A DNA stretch of 35,529 nt from assembly GCA_964235615.1 (NCBI GenBank), contig CAXSEE010000020.1, positions 1 to 35,529 of the forward strand. The letters are read 5' to 3'. Of this stretch, positions 1-7,859 are shown one piece after another. The notes under the pieces are model-generated. The model saw nothing but the letters and a program-made list of their open reading frames with translations, was not told where the DNA came from and made no database searches. Numbering within the stretch: position 1 is the first letter of the stretch; each line of letters begins with the position of its first letter. Source of the stretch: Lichenicoccus sp964235615 (GTDB lineage Bacteria; Pseudomonadota; Alphaproteobacteria; Acetobacterales; Acetobacteraceae). The translations under genes and the position numbers were made by a program.

Positions 1-117
1 CAGGCTGGCCGCCACCAGGCCGCCGGTGCAGCTCTCGGCAGTGGCGGCGGTCAGGCCATGCGCGCGAAGCGCCGCCAGGGTCTGCGCCGCCTTGGACAGG
101 ATGTCTTCATCGAGCAT
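1..117 (-). CDS. pncC: Nicotinamide-nucleotide amidase (CinA C-terminal domain), 5' end only
   Basis: The minus strand encodes the first 39 residues of a protein that runs off the left edge. It contains TAESCTGGLVAA (residues 26-37), the signature of the CinA C-terminal domain, whose serine is the nucleophile of nicotinamide mononucleotide deamidase. This cytosolic enzyme converts NMN to nicotinic acid mononucleotide and so recycles the NMN released by DNA ligase. The signature sits close to the N-terminus, so this is the stand-alone PncC form without the CinA MoCF-like domain. The ATG (117-115) has a GAGG Shine-Dalgarno about 8 nt upstream. The gene lies 29 nt behind the NCS1 permease and is probably the last visible member of the slt-pgpA-permease operon. 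In alphaproteobacteria pgpA and pncC are often direct neighbours, so the permease looks interposed. Confidence 0.85.
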   Translation of the reverse strand, partial: MLDEDILSKAAQTLAALRAHGLTAATAESCTGGLVAASL

Positions 118-146
118 GACAAGGCCTCGTTGCGGGGGATCAGGGA

Positions 147-1544
147 TCACCCGCCTTGGGTGAAGTCGGCAGCCTGGGCCAGTGCGGCAGGCCGGGCAGC
201 GCGCGCCAGCCTCGGCGAGATCCTGGCAATCAGCCCGGTCGTCAGGCTGTAGCCGGCGCCGGTCAGCAGCAGGACCACGACCGGCACCGGCCACGACGGC
301 GGGATCGCCAGCAGATAGAGCAGGAAGCCGAGCAGCGTCCAGGCGATCGCGACCGGATTAAAGCCGCGCCAATACCAGTAGGCGCCGCCGTCATGCGCGA
401 ACAGGGCCGGCACATCCAGCCGCATGCGCTTGATCACGAGGTAGTCGGCCAGCAGCACGCCGGCCATCGGGGCGAATGCGGTGCCGAGCAGGCTGATCCA
501 GCCGGTGTAGCGGTCGACGAAGGTGGGCAGCGCGGACAGTCCGATGCCGACCAGGCTGACCAGGATCGTCGCCCGCATCCGGCCGAGCCGCTCGAACATG
601 TTCAGCAGGGACAGGCCCCCGGTGTAGAGGTTCAGCACGTTGATGGTCCAGTTGTCGAACACGATCACCACCAGCAGCAGGCAGAGCGGCAGCCAGCCGT
701 CGCTGATGGCGGCCACCAGCGCGAAGGCGTTGGGCTGCAGGCCGAGGCTGGCGCCTGCCGCATAGGCGCCGAGCAGGCTGACGAACAGCGCGCCGAGGAA
801 GGCGGCCAGCATGGTGCCGATCCACATGTCCCGCCGCGAGCGCGAGTAGCGGCAGAAGTCGGCGGCATCGGTGATCATGGTCAGCCAGGTGGCGACCCAG
901 CTGTTCAGCCACGTCGCGAACAGCAGCCAACCGCCGCCATGGCCCATGAATGAGAATACCGCGGAGGGGGCGAAATGCGGGTCCGGATGGGTCATCAGCG
1001 TGATCACCATCCAGGACAGGATGACGAGCTTCACCGGCAGGGCGACGCGCGACAGGATTTTCAGCGAGCCATAGCCGACGATGGCCACCACCGCCTGGAG
1101 CGCTCCGAAGACCAGGCTGATGGCGAGCAGCGAGTGCGCGCTGTGGGTCCAGCGGTCCAGCACCGCGGTGATGGCCAGCGACCCGGCGATGGTCTGGAAG
1201 GCGAACCAGTAGGTCGAGGCGATCGTGCGCAGCAGCGACGGCAGCACGCGCGCCCCCCGCAGACCGAACGCCATCCGGGTCGCCGCCTGTCCCGGAATGC
1301 CGTGATCGACGCCGACCGTGGCCATCAGCAGGTACGGGACGAAGGCGAGGCTGATGCCCAGCGTTTGCGCCAGGATCGCCTGCCACACCGGCAGGCCCAC
1401 CGCCACCGACAAGCCGCCGACCAGGATCTGGCCGGCGTTAAGCTGGAAGTTGATGATGATGCAGAACAGGTCCTGCCATCGCACCGTCTTCAGCCGCGCC
1501 GGCACCGGCTCCATCCCGTAGGTCTCGACATGCGCCATCGACAT
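147..1544 (-). CDS. NCS1-family nucleobase/cation symporter (cytosine permease-like)
   Basis: This is a 465-residue, strongly hydrophobic inner-membrane protein with about twelve predicted membrane segments. Its length and layout fit the nucleobase:cation symporter-1 family (CodB, Mhp1, PucI types), which import cytosine, hydantoins, allantoin or related compounds with Na+ or H+. Visible family features are the N-terminal FQLNAGQILVGG stretch, the GIPGQAATRMAFGLRGA region after the second segment, and FDNWTINVLNLYTGGLSLL in the middle. The start (1544-1542) has AGAGG 5 nt upstream; a second in-frame ATG lies two codons on. It begins 26 nt after pgpA and ends 29 nt before pncC, so it is probably co-transcribed with them. 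No nucleobase catabolic gene lies nearby, so the substrate cannot be assigned. Family placement is secure; specificity is unknown. Confidence 0.85.
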   Translation of the reverse strand: MSMAHVETYGMEPVPARLKTVRWQDLFCIIINFQLNAGQILVGGLSVAVGLPVWQAILAQTLGISLAFVPYLLMATVGVDHGIPGQAATRMAFGLRGARVLPSLLRTIASTYWFAFQTIAGSLAITAVLDRWTHSAHSLLAISLVFGALQAVVAIVGYGSLKILSRVALPVKLVILSWMVITLMTHPDPHFAPSAVFSFMGHGGGWLLFATWLNSWVATWLTMITDAADFCRYSRSRRDMWIGTMLAAFLGALFVSLLGAYAAGASLGLQPNAFALVAAISDGWLPLCLLLVVIVFDNWTINVLNLYTGGLSLLNMFERLGRMRATILVSLVGIGLSALPTFVDRYTGWISLLGTAFAPMAGVLLADYLVIKRMRLDVPALFAHDGGAYWYWRGFNPVAIAWTLLGFLLYLLAIPPSWPVPVVVLLLTGAGYSLTTGLIARISPRLARAARPAALAQAADFTQGG

Positions 1545-1570
1545 CCGGCCTCTGTTGCGATGTCGTAGAG

Positions 1571-2098
1571 CTAGGCAAGCCCCGTGCCATGCAGGAGCAG
1601 CCGGACGAGGCCGAGCAGCACGGCGCCCAGGATGCCGGCGAGGATGTCGTCGCCCATCACCCCGATCGCGTCATGGCGACGGTCGAGCGCGCCGATCGGA
1701 CCCGGCTTGGTGATGTCGAGCAGACGGAACATCGCGAAGGCGGCGGCGAACCAGGCGCTTCCGGCCCAACCCCAGGCGGCGCCGGTCTGACCTACGTGGT
1801 GCAGGGGCAATATCCCGAGCAGGGTGATCCACTGGCCGGCCACCTCGTCGATCACGATCCAGCCATGGTCGGCGCCGCCGGAGGCGCGCGGGATCGCCCA
1901 CAAGCCGGCAGCGCAGGCGAGCAGGATCGACAGCAGCAGCAGGCTGGGATGCCCGATCAGCAGGATGCCGGGCAGCAGGGCGGCAAGCGAGCCAACGGTG
2001 CCGGGTGCAAAACGGCTGAAGCCGCTGCCGAGGCCGCTGGCGACCAGCACCGGCAGACGCAACCGGACGCGGCCGGCCGGCCTCGTGTCGGTCCTCAT
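1571..2098 (-). CDS. pgpA: Phosphatidylglycerophosphatase A
   Basis: This 175-residue membrane enzyme dephosphorylates phosphatidylglycerophosphate to phosphatidylglycerol, the last step of PG synthesis. PgpA motifs are clear: GSGFSRFAPGTVGSL near residues 19-33, VIDEVAGQWITLLG in the middle, and RLLDITKPGPI with VMGDDILAGILGAV toward the C-terminus. The acidic residues of the last motifs are the family's Mg-binding set. Length matches the family (about 160-180). The frame is open much further upstream, but that part runs antisense-frame through the lytic transglycosylase gene. The ATG at 2098-2096 overlaps the slt TGA (2097-2095) as ATGA, which argues for translational coupling. Together with cdsA at 18376 it represents the phospholipid pathway in this window. 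Confidence 0.93.
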   Translation of the reverse strand: MRTDTRPAGRVRLRLPVLVASGLGSGFSRFAPGTVGSLAALLPGILLIGHPSLLLLSILLACAAGLWAIPRASGGADHGWIVIDEVAGQWITLLGILPLHHVGQTGAAWGWAGSAWFAAAFAMFRLLDITKPGPIGALDRRHDAIGVMGDDILAGILGAVLLGLVRLLLHGTGLA

Positions 2099-4212
2099 GG
2101 CGGCGCGCCGCTCCATGCGATCCGGGCCGGGGATGCGGACGGCGCCCGGACCCGGTAGACGGTCTGGTTCTCCATCACCCGCTCGACATAGTTGCGCGTC
2201 TCCTGGAACGGGATCATCTCGATCCAGTCGATCATGGCTGGCGAGGCGCCATCGGGCATGGCTGGCGAGGCGCCATCGGGCATGGCTGGCGAGGCGCCAT
2301 CGGGCATGGCCGGCGAGACGCCACCGGATTGCCCAGCCGGCCCGGCGGCGGGATCGCCATTCTGCTGCAGCCACTGGCGCACGTGGTTGGGGCCGGCGTT
2401 ATAGGCGGCTACCGCATAAGGGATGCTGCCGCCGAAGCGTCCGAGCAGGGTGGCGAGATAGGTTGCGCCGAGTGTCATGTTGGTGCCGGGATCGAACAGG
2501 CTTCCGACATCGGCACGACTGCCGGAAATCAGGCGGGCGGTCGAGGGCATCAACTGCATCAGCCCCCGCGCGCCCGCCGGGCTGACGATGCCGGGGTCGA
2601 AACTGCTCTCCTGACGCATGACCGCCAGCGCGAGGCCGGCCGGCAGCGGCGGAGCGGCCGGTGGCGGATAGGGCGCCGGCCAGCCCGAACCGGCCAGCAC
2701 CAGCCCGTGCCGTCCGGCGTTGCGGGCGATGGCGACGGCGACGTCAGGCAAGCCCAATCGGTCGGCGAAGCTGGCGCCGAGGGCATGGTCGCGGTCGTTG
2801 CCGGCAAGCTCGTCGAGGCGCAACAGCAGGCTGCGGGCATGATGCGGGTCATCCCAGGCAACCAGCAGCGTTGCCGCGCGCGCAAGTTCGAGGCCCGCGA
2901 AACGGACCGCCTCGTCCGCAGTCCAGCCGGGGTCGCGCAACTGCAGGATCGGGTCGGCCAGGGCACCGGCATCGCCAGGAGACAGATGCCTTATCGCGGC
3001 CTGGCCATAGAAGCTGGTCGGTCGCAGCGCCGCATGGGCATAGGCGTCGCGGGCGTCGGAGATGTGGCCCTGCGCCTCCAGGGCGCGCCCGAGCCAGTAG
3101 AAGCCGCGGCTGGTGGTGATCACGGAGTGAGAGTCGCGAGCAAGGCTGGTGAAACGCCCCGCCGCGTCCGGTGCCGCATGCAGCCGTTCCAGCTCGATCC
3201 AGCCGGTCAGGAAATCGACGTCGAGGCGGATGGCGGGATCGGTCTGCAGGGTGTCGTCGGCCAGGAAGAGTGCTGCGTCATCGCGATGCTGGCTCAGCAT
3301 CTCGCGCGCCAGGGCCTGCCGCTCGGTCCAGAAAGCGGTGCGGTGCAGCGTGCCGATGCGACCTTCGGCGTCGAGCGCCCGGCCGTGCCAGAGGGCCAGC
3401 GCCTCGTCGTCGCGATCATGCTTGCGCTGCCAGCGGGCCAGCTCCAGCAGCATGGCCGGATCATGGGCGGCAGTGCCGTGCAGGGCCGCGGCCAGCCCAT
3501 CGGCGCCGGCATCGTCCTGTCGCAAGGCGAGCCGGGTGATGGCGAGCGGCATGTCCGCCGGCGAGAGCCGCGCAACCTCGCGACGGGCGGCGGCGGCAGC
3601 ACCTTGCCACTCCAGCCGGTCGAAGCGCTGCCACTGGTCGGCCGGCGTCGGCAACTGGCCGAACAGGCGGAGGAACTCGGCCTCGCCGGCGGCATCGTCG
3701 ATACCGTCTTTCCAGGTGGAGATAGCGGCCGAGACGATGTCGGGCGGCAGCGACGCGGCACTCAGCGGCAATGCTGTGGTGCCCGGCAGCGGCAGCACGC
3801 CGGCGGCTTGCGGCCTCGATGGGCCGTCGATCTCGGCGGTGGCGCAGCGCAGCAGCGACGGCACGGTGTTCGGACGCCGCACCTCGCACAGCCTTCGCGC
3901 GATGGCGTCGTCCGGCTCCACCGCCAGGGCCTGCTGCAGCCGCTGGTTCAGCACGCTTCGGCCAGGCCAGTCCGGATTGGCGGCCAGGAAGGCGTCGATC
4001 TCGCTGGCCGAGGCGGCGTTCGGCTCCTGGGCGCGCAGCCAGACCGCGAGCTTGGCCGCAACCGGATCGGCGCTTGCGGCCGCCTGTTCGGCTGCCTTCC
4101 GGGCCAGCTGCCCGATCTCCGGCGATGCGGTCGCCACCTCGCCCCTGGCGGCGCATCCGCCCAGTTGGGTCATCAGCATCAGGGTCAGCACGTTGAGGAC
4201 GAAGCTCCGCAT
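2095..4212 (-). CDS. slt: Soluble lytic murein transglycosylase, lipoprotein form
   Basis: From this start the protein has 705 residues. It opens with a hydrophobic signal and a lipobox-like LGGC, so it is probably a periplasmic lipoprotein. A long helical superhelix (about residues 30-510, TPR-like, with YWLGRALEAQG-type helices) precedes a C-terminal goose-type lysozyme domain: RQESSFDPGIVSPAGARGLM (catalytic Glu near 535), GTNMTLGATYLATLLGRFGG, AVAAYNAGPNHVRQWL, and MIDWIEMIPF-ETRNYVERV. The enzyme cleaves glycan strands, leaving 1,6-anhydromuramyl ends. Between the AYNAGP and IDWIE motifs sits an in-frame 24-bp tandem repeat (2233-2328) that adds about four copies of an octapeptide. In-frame ATGs at 4239, 4260 and 4263 are alternative starts; none has a convincing Shine-Dalgarno. 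It is divergent from dapA and heads the operon with pgpA. Confidence 0.9.
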   Translation of the reverse strand: MRSFVLNVLTLMLMTQLGGCAARGEVATASPEIGQLARKAAEQAAASADPVAAKLAVWLRAQEPNAASASEIDAFLAANPDWPGRSVLNQRLQQALAVEPDDAIARRLCEVRRPNTVPSLLRCATAEIDGPSRPQAAGVLPLPGTTALPLSAASLPPDIVSAAISTWKDGIDDAAGEAEFLRLFGQLPTPADQWQRFDRLEWQGAAAAARREVARLSPADMPLAITRLALRQDDAGADGLAAALHGTAAHDPAMLLELARWQRKHDRDDEALALWHGRALDAEGRIGTLHRTAFWTERQALAREMLSQHRDDAALFLADDTLQTDPAIRLDVDFLTGWIELERLHAAPDAAGRFTSLARDSHSVITTSRGFYWLGRALEAQGHISDARDAYAHAALRPTSFYGQAAIRHLSPGDAGALADPILQLRDPGWTADEAVRFAGLELARAATLLVAWDDPHHARSLLLRLDELAGNDRDHALGASFADRLGLPDVAVAIARNAGRHGLVLAGSGWPAPYPPPAAPPLPAGLALAVMRQESSFDPGIVSPAGARGLMQLMPSTARLISGSRADVGSLFDPGTNMTLGATYLATLLGRFGGSIPYAVAAYNAGPNHVRQWLQQNGDPAAGPAGQSGGVSPAMPDGASPAMPDGASPAMPDGASPAMIDWIEMIPFQETRNYVERVMENQTVYRVRAPSASPARIAWSGAPP
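2233..2328. repeat. Four 24-bp tandem repeats inside slt
   Basis: Three identical 24-bp units (2233-2256, 2257-2280, 2281-2304) are followed by a diverged fourth (2305-2328). Each begins catgg on the plus strand. On the coding (minus) strand they read as an octapeptide, PDGASPAM, in the transglycosylase. The unit length is a multiple of three, so copy-number change keeps the frame. The insertion falls between the GDP and MIDWIE elements of the catalytic domain, where related enzymes, as I recall them, have a short loop. Perfect identity of three copies suggests recent expansion. Confidence 0.95.
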
Positions 4213-4365
4213 CCGGCAGAGAAGGCTCCCGTGCCTCATCCTGGCAAGGGAAAGCCGCATCATCGTGACGGAGCCGGATTTCATCCCCGAGGATATTGCT
4301 CTAGTATCGACGACGAGAGGCCGGGACCCCATATCCCCCTCACGGCTCGCCTGCTGGAGTTCACC

Positions 4366-5244
4366 ATGTTCGACGGGTCGATCACCGCCCTGATCACACC
4401 CATGCTTGCCGATGGTGCGCTTGACGAGGCGGCGCTTCACCGGCTGGTCACAAGGCAGATCGAGCAGGGCAGCAGCGCCATCGTTCCGACCGGCACGACC
4501 GGGGAAAGTGCGACCCTGACCCATGTCGAGCATGGCCGGGTGATCGACCTGGTGGTGCAGGCCGCGGGCGGGCGGGTGAAGATCCTGGCCGGCACCGGCT
4601 CGAGCAGCACTGCGGAGGCAATCGAGACCACGCGTTACGCGAGGCAGGCCGGCGTCGACGCGGCCCTGGTGGTGACGCCCTACTACAATAAGCCGACGCA
4701 GGAAGGTCTCTATCGCCACTACATGGCGATCGCCGATGCGGTCGACTTGCCGATCGTGATCTACAACATCCCGGCGCGCAGCGTGGTCGACATGAGCGTC
4801 GCGACGATGGCGCGCCTGGCCCTGCATCCCAACATCATCGGGGTGAAGGATGCCACCGCGAACCTGCTTCGCCCGTTGCAGATACGCGCCGCGGCCGGCC
4901 CCGACTTCGTGCAGCTTTCAGGCGAGGACGGCACCGCGCTGGCGTTCCTGGCCTCCGGCGGCGTCGGCTGCATCAGTGTCACGGCCAATATCGCGCCACG
5001 CCTGTGCGCCGACATGCATGCCGCCTGGCGCGCCGGCGATATCACCGGCGCCATGGCCATGCAGGACCGTCTGCTGCCTTTGCACGAGGCCCTGTTCGTC
5101 GAGAGCAATCCGGCGCCGACCAAGTTCGCCGCCAGCCTGCTGGGCCTCGCCGGGGCCACCTGCCGGCTGCCGATGGTGCCGCTGTCGGAGGCCTCGCAGG
5201 CGGTCGTGAGGCAGGCCGTGGAGAGGCTCGGGCTGAATGGCTGA
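4366..5244 (+). CDS. dapA: 4-hydroxy-tetrahydrodipicolinate synthase
   Basis: This 292-residue cytosolic TIM-barrel lyase condenses pyruvate with aspartate semialdehyde, the first committed step to diaminopimelate and lysine. Motifs visible are IVPTGTTGESATL (phosphate/substrate loop), VTPYYNKPTQEGLYRHY with the proton-relay tyrosine, YNIPARSVVD with the second catalytic tyrosine and arginine, and IIGVKDAT with Schiff-base Lys161. The ATG at 4366 has GGAG 6 nt upstream and matches the family N-terminus; the open frame upstream runs antisense to slt and is not part of the gene. It overlaps smpB by 8 nt, the usual alphaproteobacterial pairing. The start of dapF lies at the right end of the window, so two DAP-pathway genes flank it. 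The 153 nt to the divergent slt must hold promoters for both; I could not pick convincing boxes. Confidence 0.97.
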   Translation: MFDGSITALITPMLADGALDEAALHRLVTRQIEQGSSAIVPTGTTGESATLTHVEHGRVIDLVVQAAGGRVKILAGTGSSSTAEAIETTRYARQAGVDAALVVTPYYNKPTQEGLYRHYMAIADAVDLPIVIYNIPARSVVDMSVATMARLALHPNIIGVKDATANLLRPLQIRAAAGPDFVQLSGEDGTALAFLASGGVGCISVTANIAPRLCADMHAAWRAGDITGAMAMQDRLLPLHEALFVESNPAPTKFAASLLGLAGATCRLPMVPLSEASQAVVRQAVERLGLNG

Positions 5245-5722
5245 GCGCAAGAGCGGGATGATCAACCACGGCCTGGCGGCACAAAATCGAAAAGCCCGTT
5301 TCGACTACACCATCAAGGAGACGGTCGAGGCCGGCATCGTCCTCAAGGGTCCCGAGGTCAAGAGCCTGCGCCTGGGGCGCGCGGCCCTGACGGAGGCCTT
5401 TGCCGCCGAGCGCGACGGCGCGGTCTGGCTGTTCAACTGCTATATCCCTGAATACCAGGGCGGCGTGCTGTCGCGGTTCGAGCCGCGCGCCCCGCGCAAG
5501 CTGCTGCTGCACAACAAGCAGATCGACAAGATGCTCGGCGCCGTGGCCCGCGACGGCTACACGCTGGTGCCGCTGGACATCCACTTCAACGAACGTGGAG
5601 TCGCAAAGGTGACGCTGGCGATTGGCGAGGGCCGCAAGAAGTCGGACAAGCGCAATGCGATCGCCGACCGAGACTGGCAGCGCGACAAGGCCCGGCTGAT
5701 GCGCGGACGGGGCGTCATCTGA
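5237..5722 (+). CDS. smpB: SsrA-binding protein
   Basis: This 161-residue small RNA-binding protein brings tmRNA to stalled ribosomes for trans-translation. The OB-fold core is recognisable: NRKARFDYTIKETVEAGIVL, GPEVKSLRLGRAAL-EAF, LFNCYIPEY, PRKLLLHNKQIDKMLG, and GYTLVPLDIHFNERGVAKVTLAIGEGRK, ending in the basic tail (about residues 132-161) that folds in the ribosomal decoding site. Length is typical. The ATG overlaps the end of dapA by 8 nt, implying coupled translation. The tmRNA gene itself is not in this window. After the stop, 110 nt separate it from the next gene; a CCGCA/TGCGG inverted pair (5752-5773) followed by a pyrimidine stretch is a weak terminator candidate. Confidence 0.97.
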   Translation: MAERKSGMINHGLAAQNRKARFDYTIKETVEAGIVLKGPEVKSLRLGRAALTEAFAAERDGAVWLFNCYIPEYQGGVLSRFEPRAPRKLLLHNKQIDKMLGAVARDGYTLVPLDIHFNERGVAKVTLAIGEGRKKSDKRNAIADRDWQRDKARLMRGRGVI

Positions 5723-5832
5723 TCCCGCCACCCCGTGGAGTTGCTGAAGGACCGCACGCGCTTCATGATGCGGACGTCGGAGCCTTCCTTTCCCCCGGCG
5801 CCTAGCTGCGCCTACAGCGTGAGACAGAAGCC

Positions 5833-6453
5833 ATGAAGATGTTCAATCGTGCAGCAATCGGACTAGGCGTGCTGATCGCCGGAATCCAGTTCATCGACAC
5901 GAAGCCGGCCAGGGCAGACGACCCGCCGCCTCGCACGCGTGGCGTCATCACCGCCATCGACGGCGACAACGTGATGATCAAGACGCGCTTCGGCGGTCCG
6001 GTGACGCTGAAGATCTCTGCCGGTACCGGCTATGTCGGTGCCACCCATTCGTCTCTGGCCGAGGTCAAGCCCGGCCGCTTCATCGGCACCGCCGCGATCC
6101 CGGGACCGAACGGGACCCTCAAGGCGAGCGAGGTCACGATCTTCCCCGACAGCATGCGCGGCGCCGGCGAGGGCCACTATGGCTGGGACCTCGGCAAGTC
6201 GAGCTCGATGACCAACGGCACCATCGGCACCGTGACGGCAGCCGACAAGCTGAGCATGACGGTCGACTACAAGGGCGGCAAGAAGACCCTGCTGGTGCCG
6301 GACGACGTGCCGGTGGTCGATCTCGAAGCGGGTGACAAGTCGCTGCTGCAGCCGGGTGCCCACGTGGTGGCGTTCGGGCCGAAGTCGCCGGACGGCAGTG
6401 TCGATGCAAAACGTATCATCGTCGGTGAAAAAGGCGCCGTGCCGCCTATGTAA
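5833..6453 (+). CDS. Secreted beta-rich protein of unknown function
   Basis: This 206-residue protein has an N-terminal signal peptide (basic MKMFNR, hydrophobic core, cleavage likely after PARA near residue 28). The mature part is rich in short beta-strand patterns: RGVITAIDGDNVMIKTRFGG, VTLKISAGTGYVG, then a second GTIGTVTAADKLSMTVDYKG block and KTLLVPDDVPVVDL. The two 'G-I/V-T-A-D-k/v' blocks look like an internal duplication and recall DUF5666-type periplasmic domains; I am not certain of that family. No cysteines or haem motifs are seen. It ends 5 nt before the cytochrome gene, which in turn overlaps a molybdopterin oxidoreductase gene, so it is probably a periplasmic accessory of that redox unit. 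Function is unassigned. Confidence 0.7.
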   Translation: MKMFNRAAIGLGVLIAGIQFIDTKPARADDPPPRTRGVITAIDGDNVMIKTRFGGPVTLKISAGTGYVGATHSSLAEVKPGRFIGTAAIPGPNGTLKASEVTIFPDSMRGAGEGHYGWDLGKSSSMTNGTIGTVTAADKLSMTVDYKGGKKTLLVPDDVPVVDLEAGDKSLLQPGAHVVAFGPKSPDGSVDAKRIIVGEKGAVPPM

Positions 6454-6458
6454 GGGAG

Positions 6459-7115
6459 ATGGAGCAGCAGGCGGACAGCCCGATCAAGCTGAAGAGGGTG
6501 GCCCTGCATCCGCTGGTGGTGCGGGTCACCCACTGGGTCAACGCCTTCGCGCTCGGTTGCATGGTGATGAGCGGGTGGCAGATCTACAATGCCTCCCCGC
6601 TGCTGCCATTCCGCTTTCCCGCTTGGGCCACGCTCGGCGGCTGGCTGGCCGGCGGGATTGCGTGGCATCTGGCGGCGATGTGGCTGCTGGTCGCCAACTC
6701 CCTGGTCTACTTTGGCTACGGCTTCATCGGCCGGCACTTCCGGCGCACCCTGCTGCCGCTTTCGCCGCGAGATGTCTGGCGGGACCTGGTGCGCGCCTTG
6801 ACCTTCCGGCTGGAACATAAGCTTGGGGTCTATAACGCGGTGCAGCGGCTGCTCTATCTCGGAGTGCTGCTGCTCGGCGTGATCGCCCTGCTTTCCGGGC
6901 TCGGCCTGTGGAAGCCGGTGCAACTGCAACTGTTGGACGATCTGGTGGGCGGTTATCCGGTGATGCGCTGGGTGCATTTCGGCGCGATGGCCGGGATCGT
7001 CGGCTTCTTTGTCATCCACCTGCTCCTGGTCATCCTGGTGCCGAGCACGCTGCCGACCATGATCACCGGGCATGCCCTTACCCGCCGGCGCTTCACGAGA
7101 AACCTACCCCGATGA
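6459..7115 (+). CDS. b561-type membrane cytochrome b
   Basis: This 218-residue integral membrane protein has four to five hydrophobic segments and resembles the prokaryotic cytochrome b561 / Ni-hydrogenase b-subunit family. Candidate haem-ligand histidines lie in HPLVVRVTHWVNA (first segment), AWHLAAMWLL (second), RWVHFGAMAG and FVIHLLLVI (last two). It presumably passes electrons from the quinol pool to the periplasmic molybdoenzyme encoded next, whose ATG overlaps its stop (ATGA at 7112-7115). The ATG at 6459 directly abuts an AAGGGAG stretch with no spacing, so the real start could be a few codons later, for example the GTG of VALHP. It is shorter than and distinct from MsrQ/YedZ, the usual partner of MsrP. 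Confidence 0.8.
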   Translation: MEQQADSPIKLKRVALHPLVVRVTHWVNAFALGCMVMSGWQIYNASPLLPFRFPAWATLGGWLAGGIAWHLAAMWLLVANSLVYFGYGFIGRHFRRTLLPLSPRDVWRDLVRALTFRLEHKLGVYNAVQRLLYLGVLLLGVIALLSGLGLWKPVQLQLLDDLVGGYPVMRWVHFGAMAGIVGFFVIHLLLVILVPSTLPTMITGHALTRRRFTRNLPR

Positions 7116-7837
7116 ACCAGCGTCCGAAGATCGAGGGCTTCAACCGCCGCCTGCTGCTGCGTTCCGGCCTGTCGCTGGGGGCGCTCAGCCTGTTGAGCGG
7201 CTGCAACCTGGCCGATGGCGACGACGCGGACAAGCTGCTGTGGGCGATGTCGCGCTTCAACGACCGTATCCAGGCGCTGCTGTTCAGCCGGACCAAGCTG
7301 GCCCCGGTCTATCCGGTTTCGGCGGTCACCAAGCCGTTCCCGTTCAATGCCTACTACCCGATCGACAACGTGCCGGAGATCGACCTCGACAGCTGGAAGC
7401 TCGAGGTGTCCGGCCTGGTGTCCGACAAGAGCACCTGGACCCTGTCGCGGCTGCGCCAGTTGCCGCAGCAGGGGCAGATCACCCGCCTGATCTGCATCGA
7501 GGGCTGGAGCGCCATCGGCCAGTGGAGCGGGGTGCCGTTCCGGACCTTCCTGCAACGCATCGGCGCCGACCTGACCGCGCGCTACGTCGGCTTCAAATGC
7601 GCCGACAAATATTATGAGAGCATGGACATGGCGACGGCGCTGCATCCGCAGACCATCCTCGCCCTGGATTACGGCGGCGAGGCGCTGCCGCCGCAATATG
7701 GCTACCCGCTGCGGCTGCGCGTGCCGACCAAGCTCGGCTTCAAGAACCCCAAGCATATCGGGGCGATCTTCGTGACCAACACCTACCCGGGCGGCTACTG
7801 GGCCGACCAGGGCTATAACTGGTTCAGCGGCAGCTAG
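7112..7837 (+). CDS. Tat-exported molybdopterin-dependent oxidoreductase (sulfite oxidase/YedY fold)
   Basis: This 241-residue protein carries a twin-arginine signal (NRRLLLRSGLSLGALSLLSG, residues 11-30) that ends in a lipobox-like LSGC (Cys31), so it may be a Tat-exported lipoprotein. The mature part is an oxidoreductase molybdopterin-binding domain: DSWKLEVSGLV, TRLICIEGWSAIGQWSGVP with Cys128 as the expected molybdenum ligand, VGFKCADKYYESMDMATAL, and YGYPLRLRVPTKLGFKNPKH. It is a single-domain form without the C-terminal dimerisation domain of sulfite oxidase. MsrP repairs methionine sulfoxide, but here there is no MsrQ and the partner is a b561-type cytochrome, so the substrate is open. 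The gene ends 22 nt from the convergent uracil-DNA glycosylase gene. Confidence 0.88.
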   Translation: MNQRPKIEGFNRRLLLRSGLSLGALSLLSGCNLADGDDADKLLWAMSRFNDRIQALLFSRTKLAPVYPVSAVTKPFPFNAYYPIDNVPEIDLDSWKLEVSGLVSDKSTWTLSRLRQLPQQGQITRLICIEGWSAIGQWSGVPFRTFLQRIGADLTARYVGFKCADKYYESMDMATALHPQTILALDYGGEALPPQYGYPLRLRVPTKLGFKNPKHIGAIFVTNTYPGGYWADQGYNWFSGS

Positions 7838-7859
7838 TCGGACCCAGTGCCACCGGCAG

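Noticed and set aside
2329..4365. Plus-strand open frame leading into dapA, and the minus-strand extension of slt to 4827
   Set aside because: Each is antisense to a real gene. dapA begins at 4366 by homology and ribosome-binding site, and slt begins at its lipoprotein signal near 4212.
5797..5812. GGCGC/GCGCC hairpin before the secreted protein gene as terminator or operator
   Set aside because: Five-base GC stem with no T-run; too common at this base composition.
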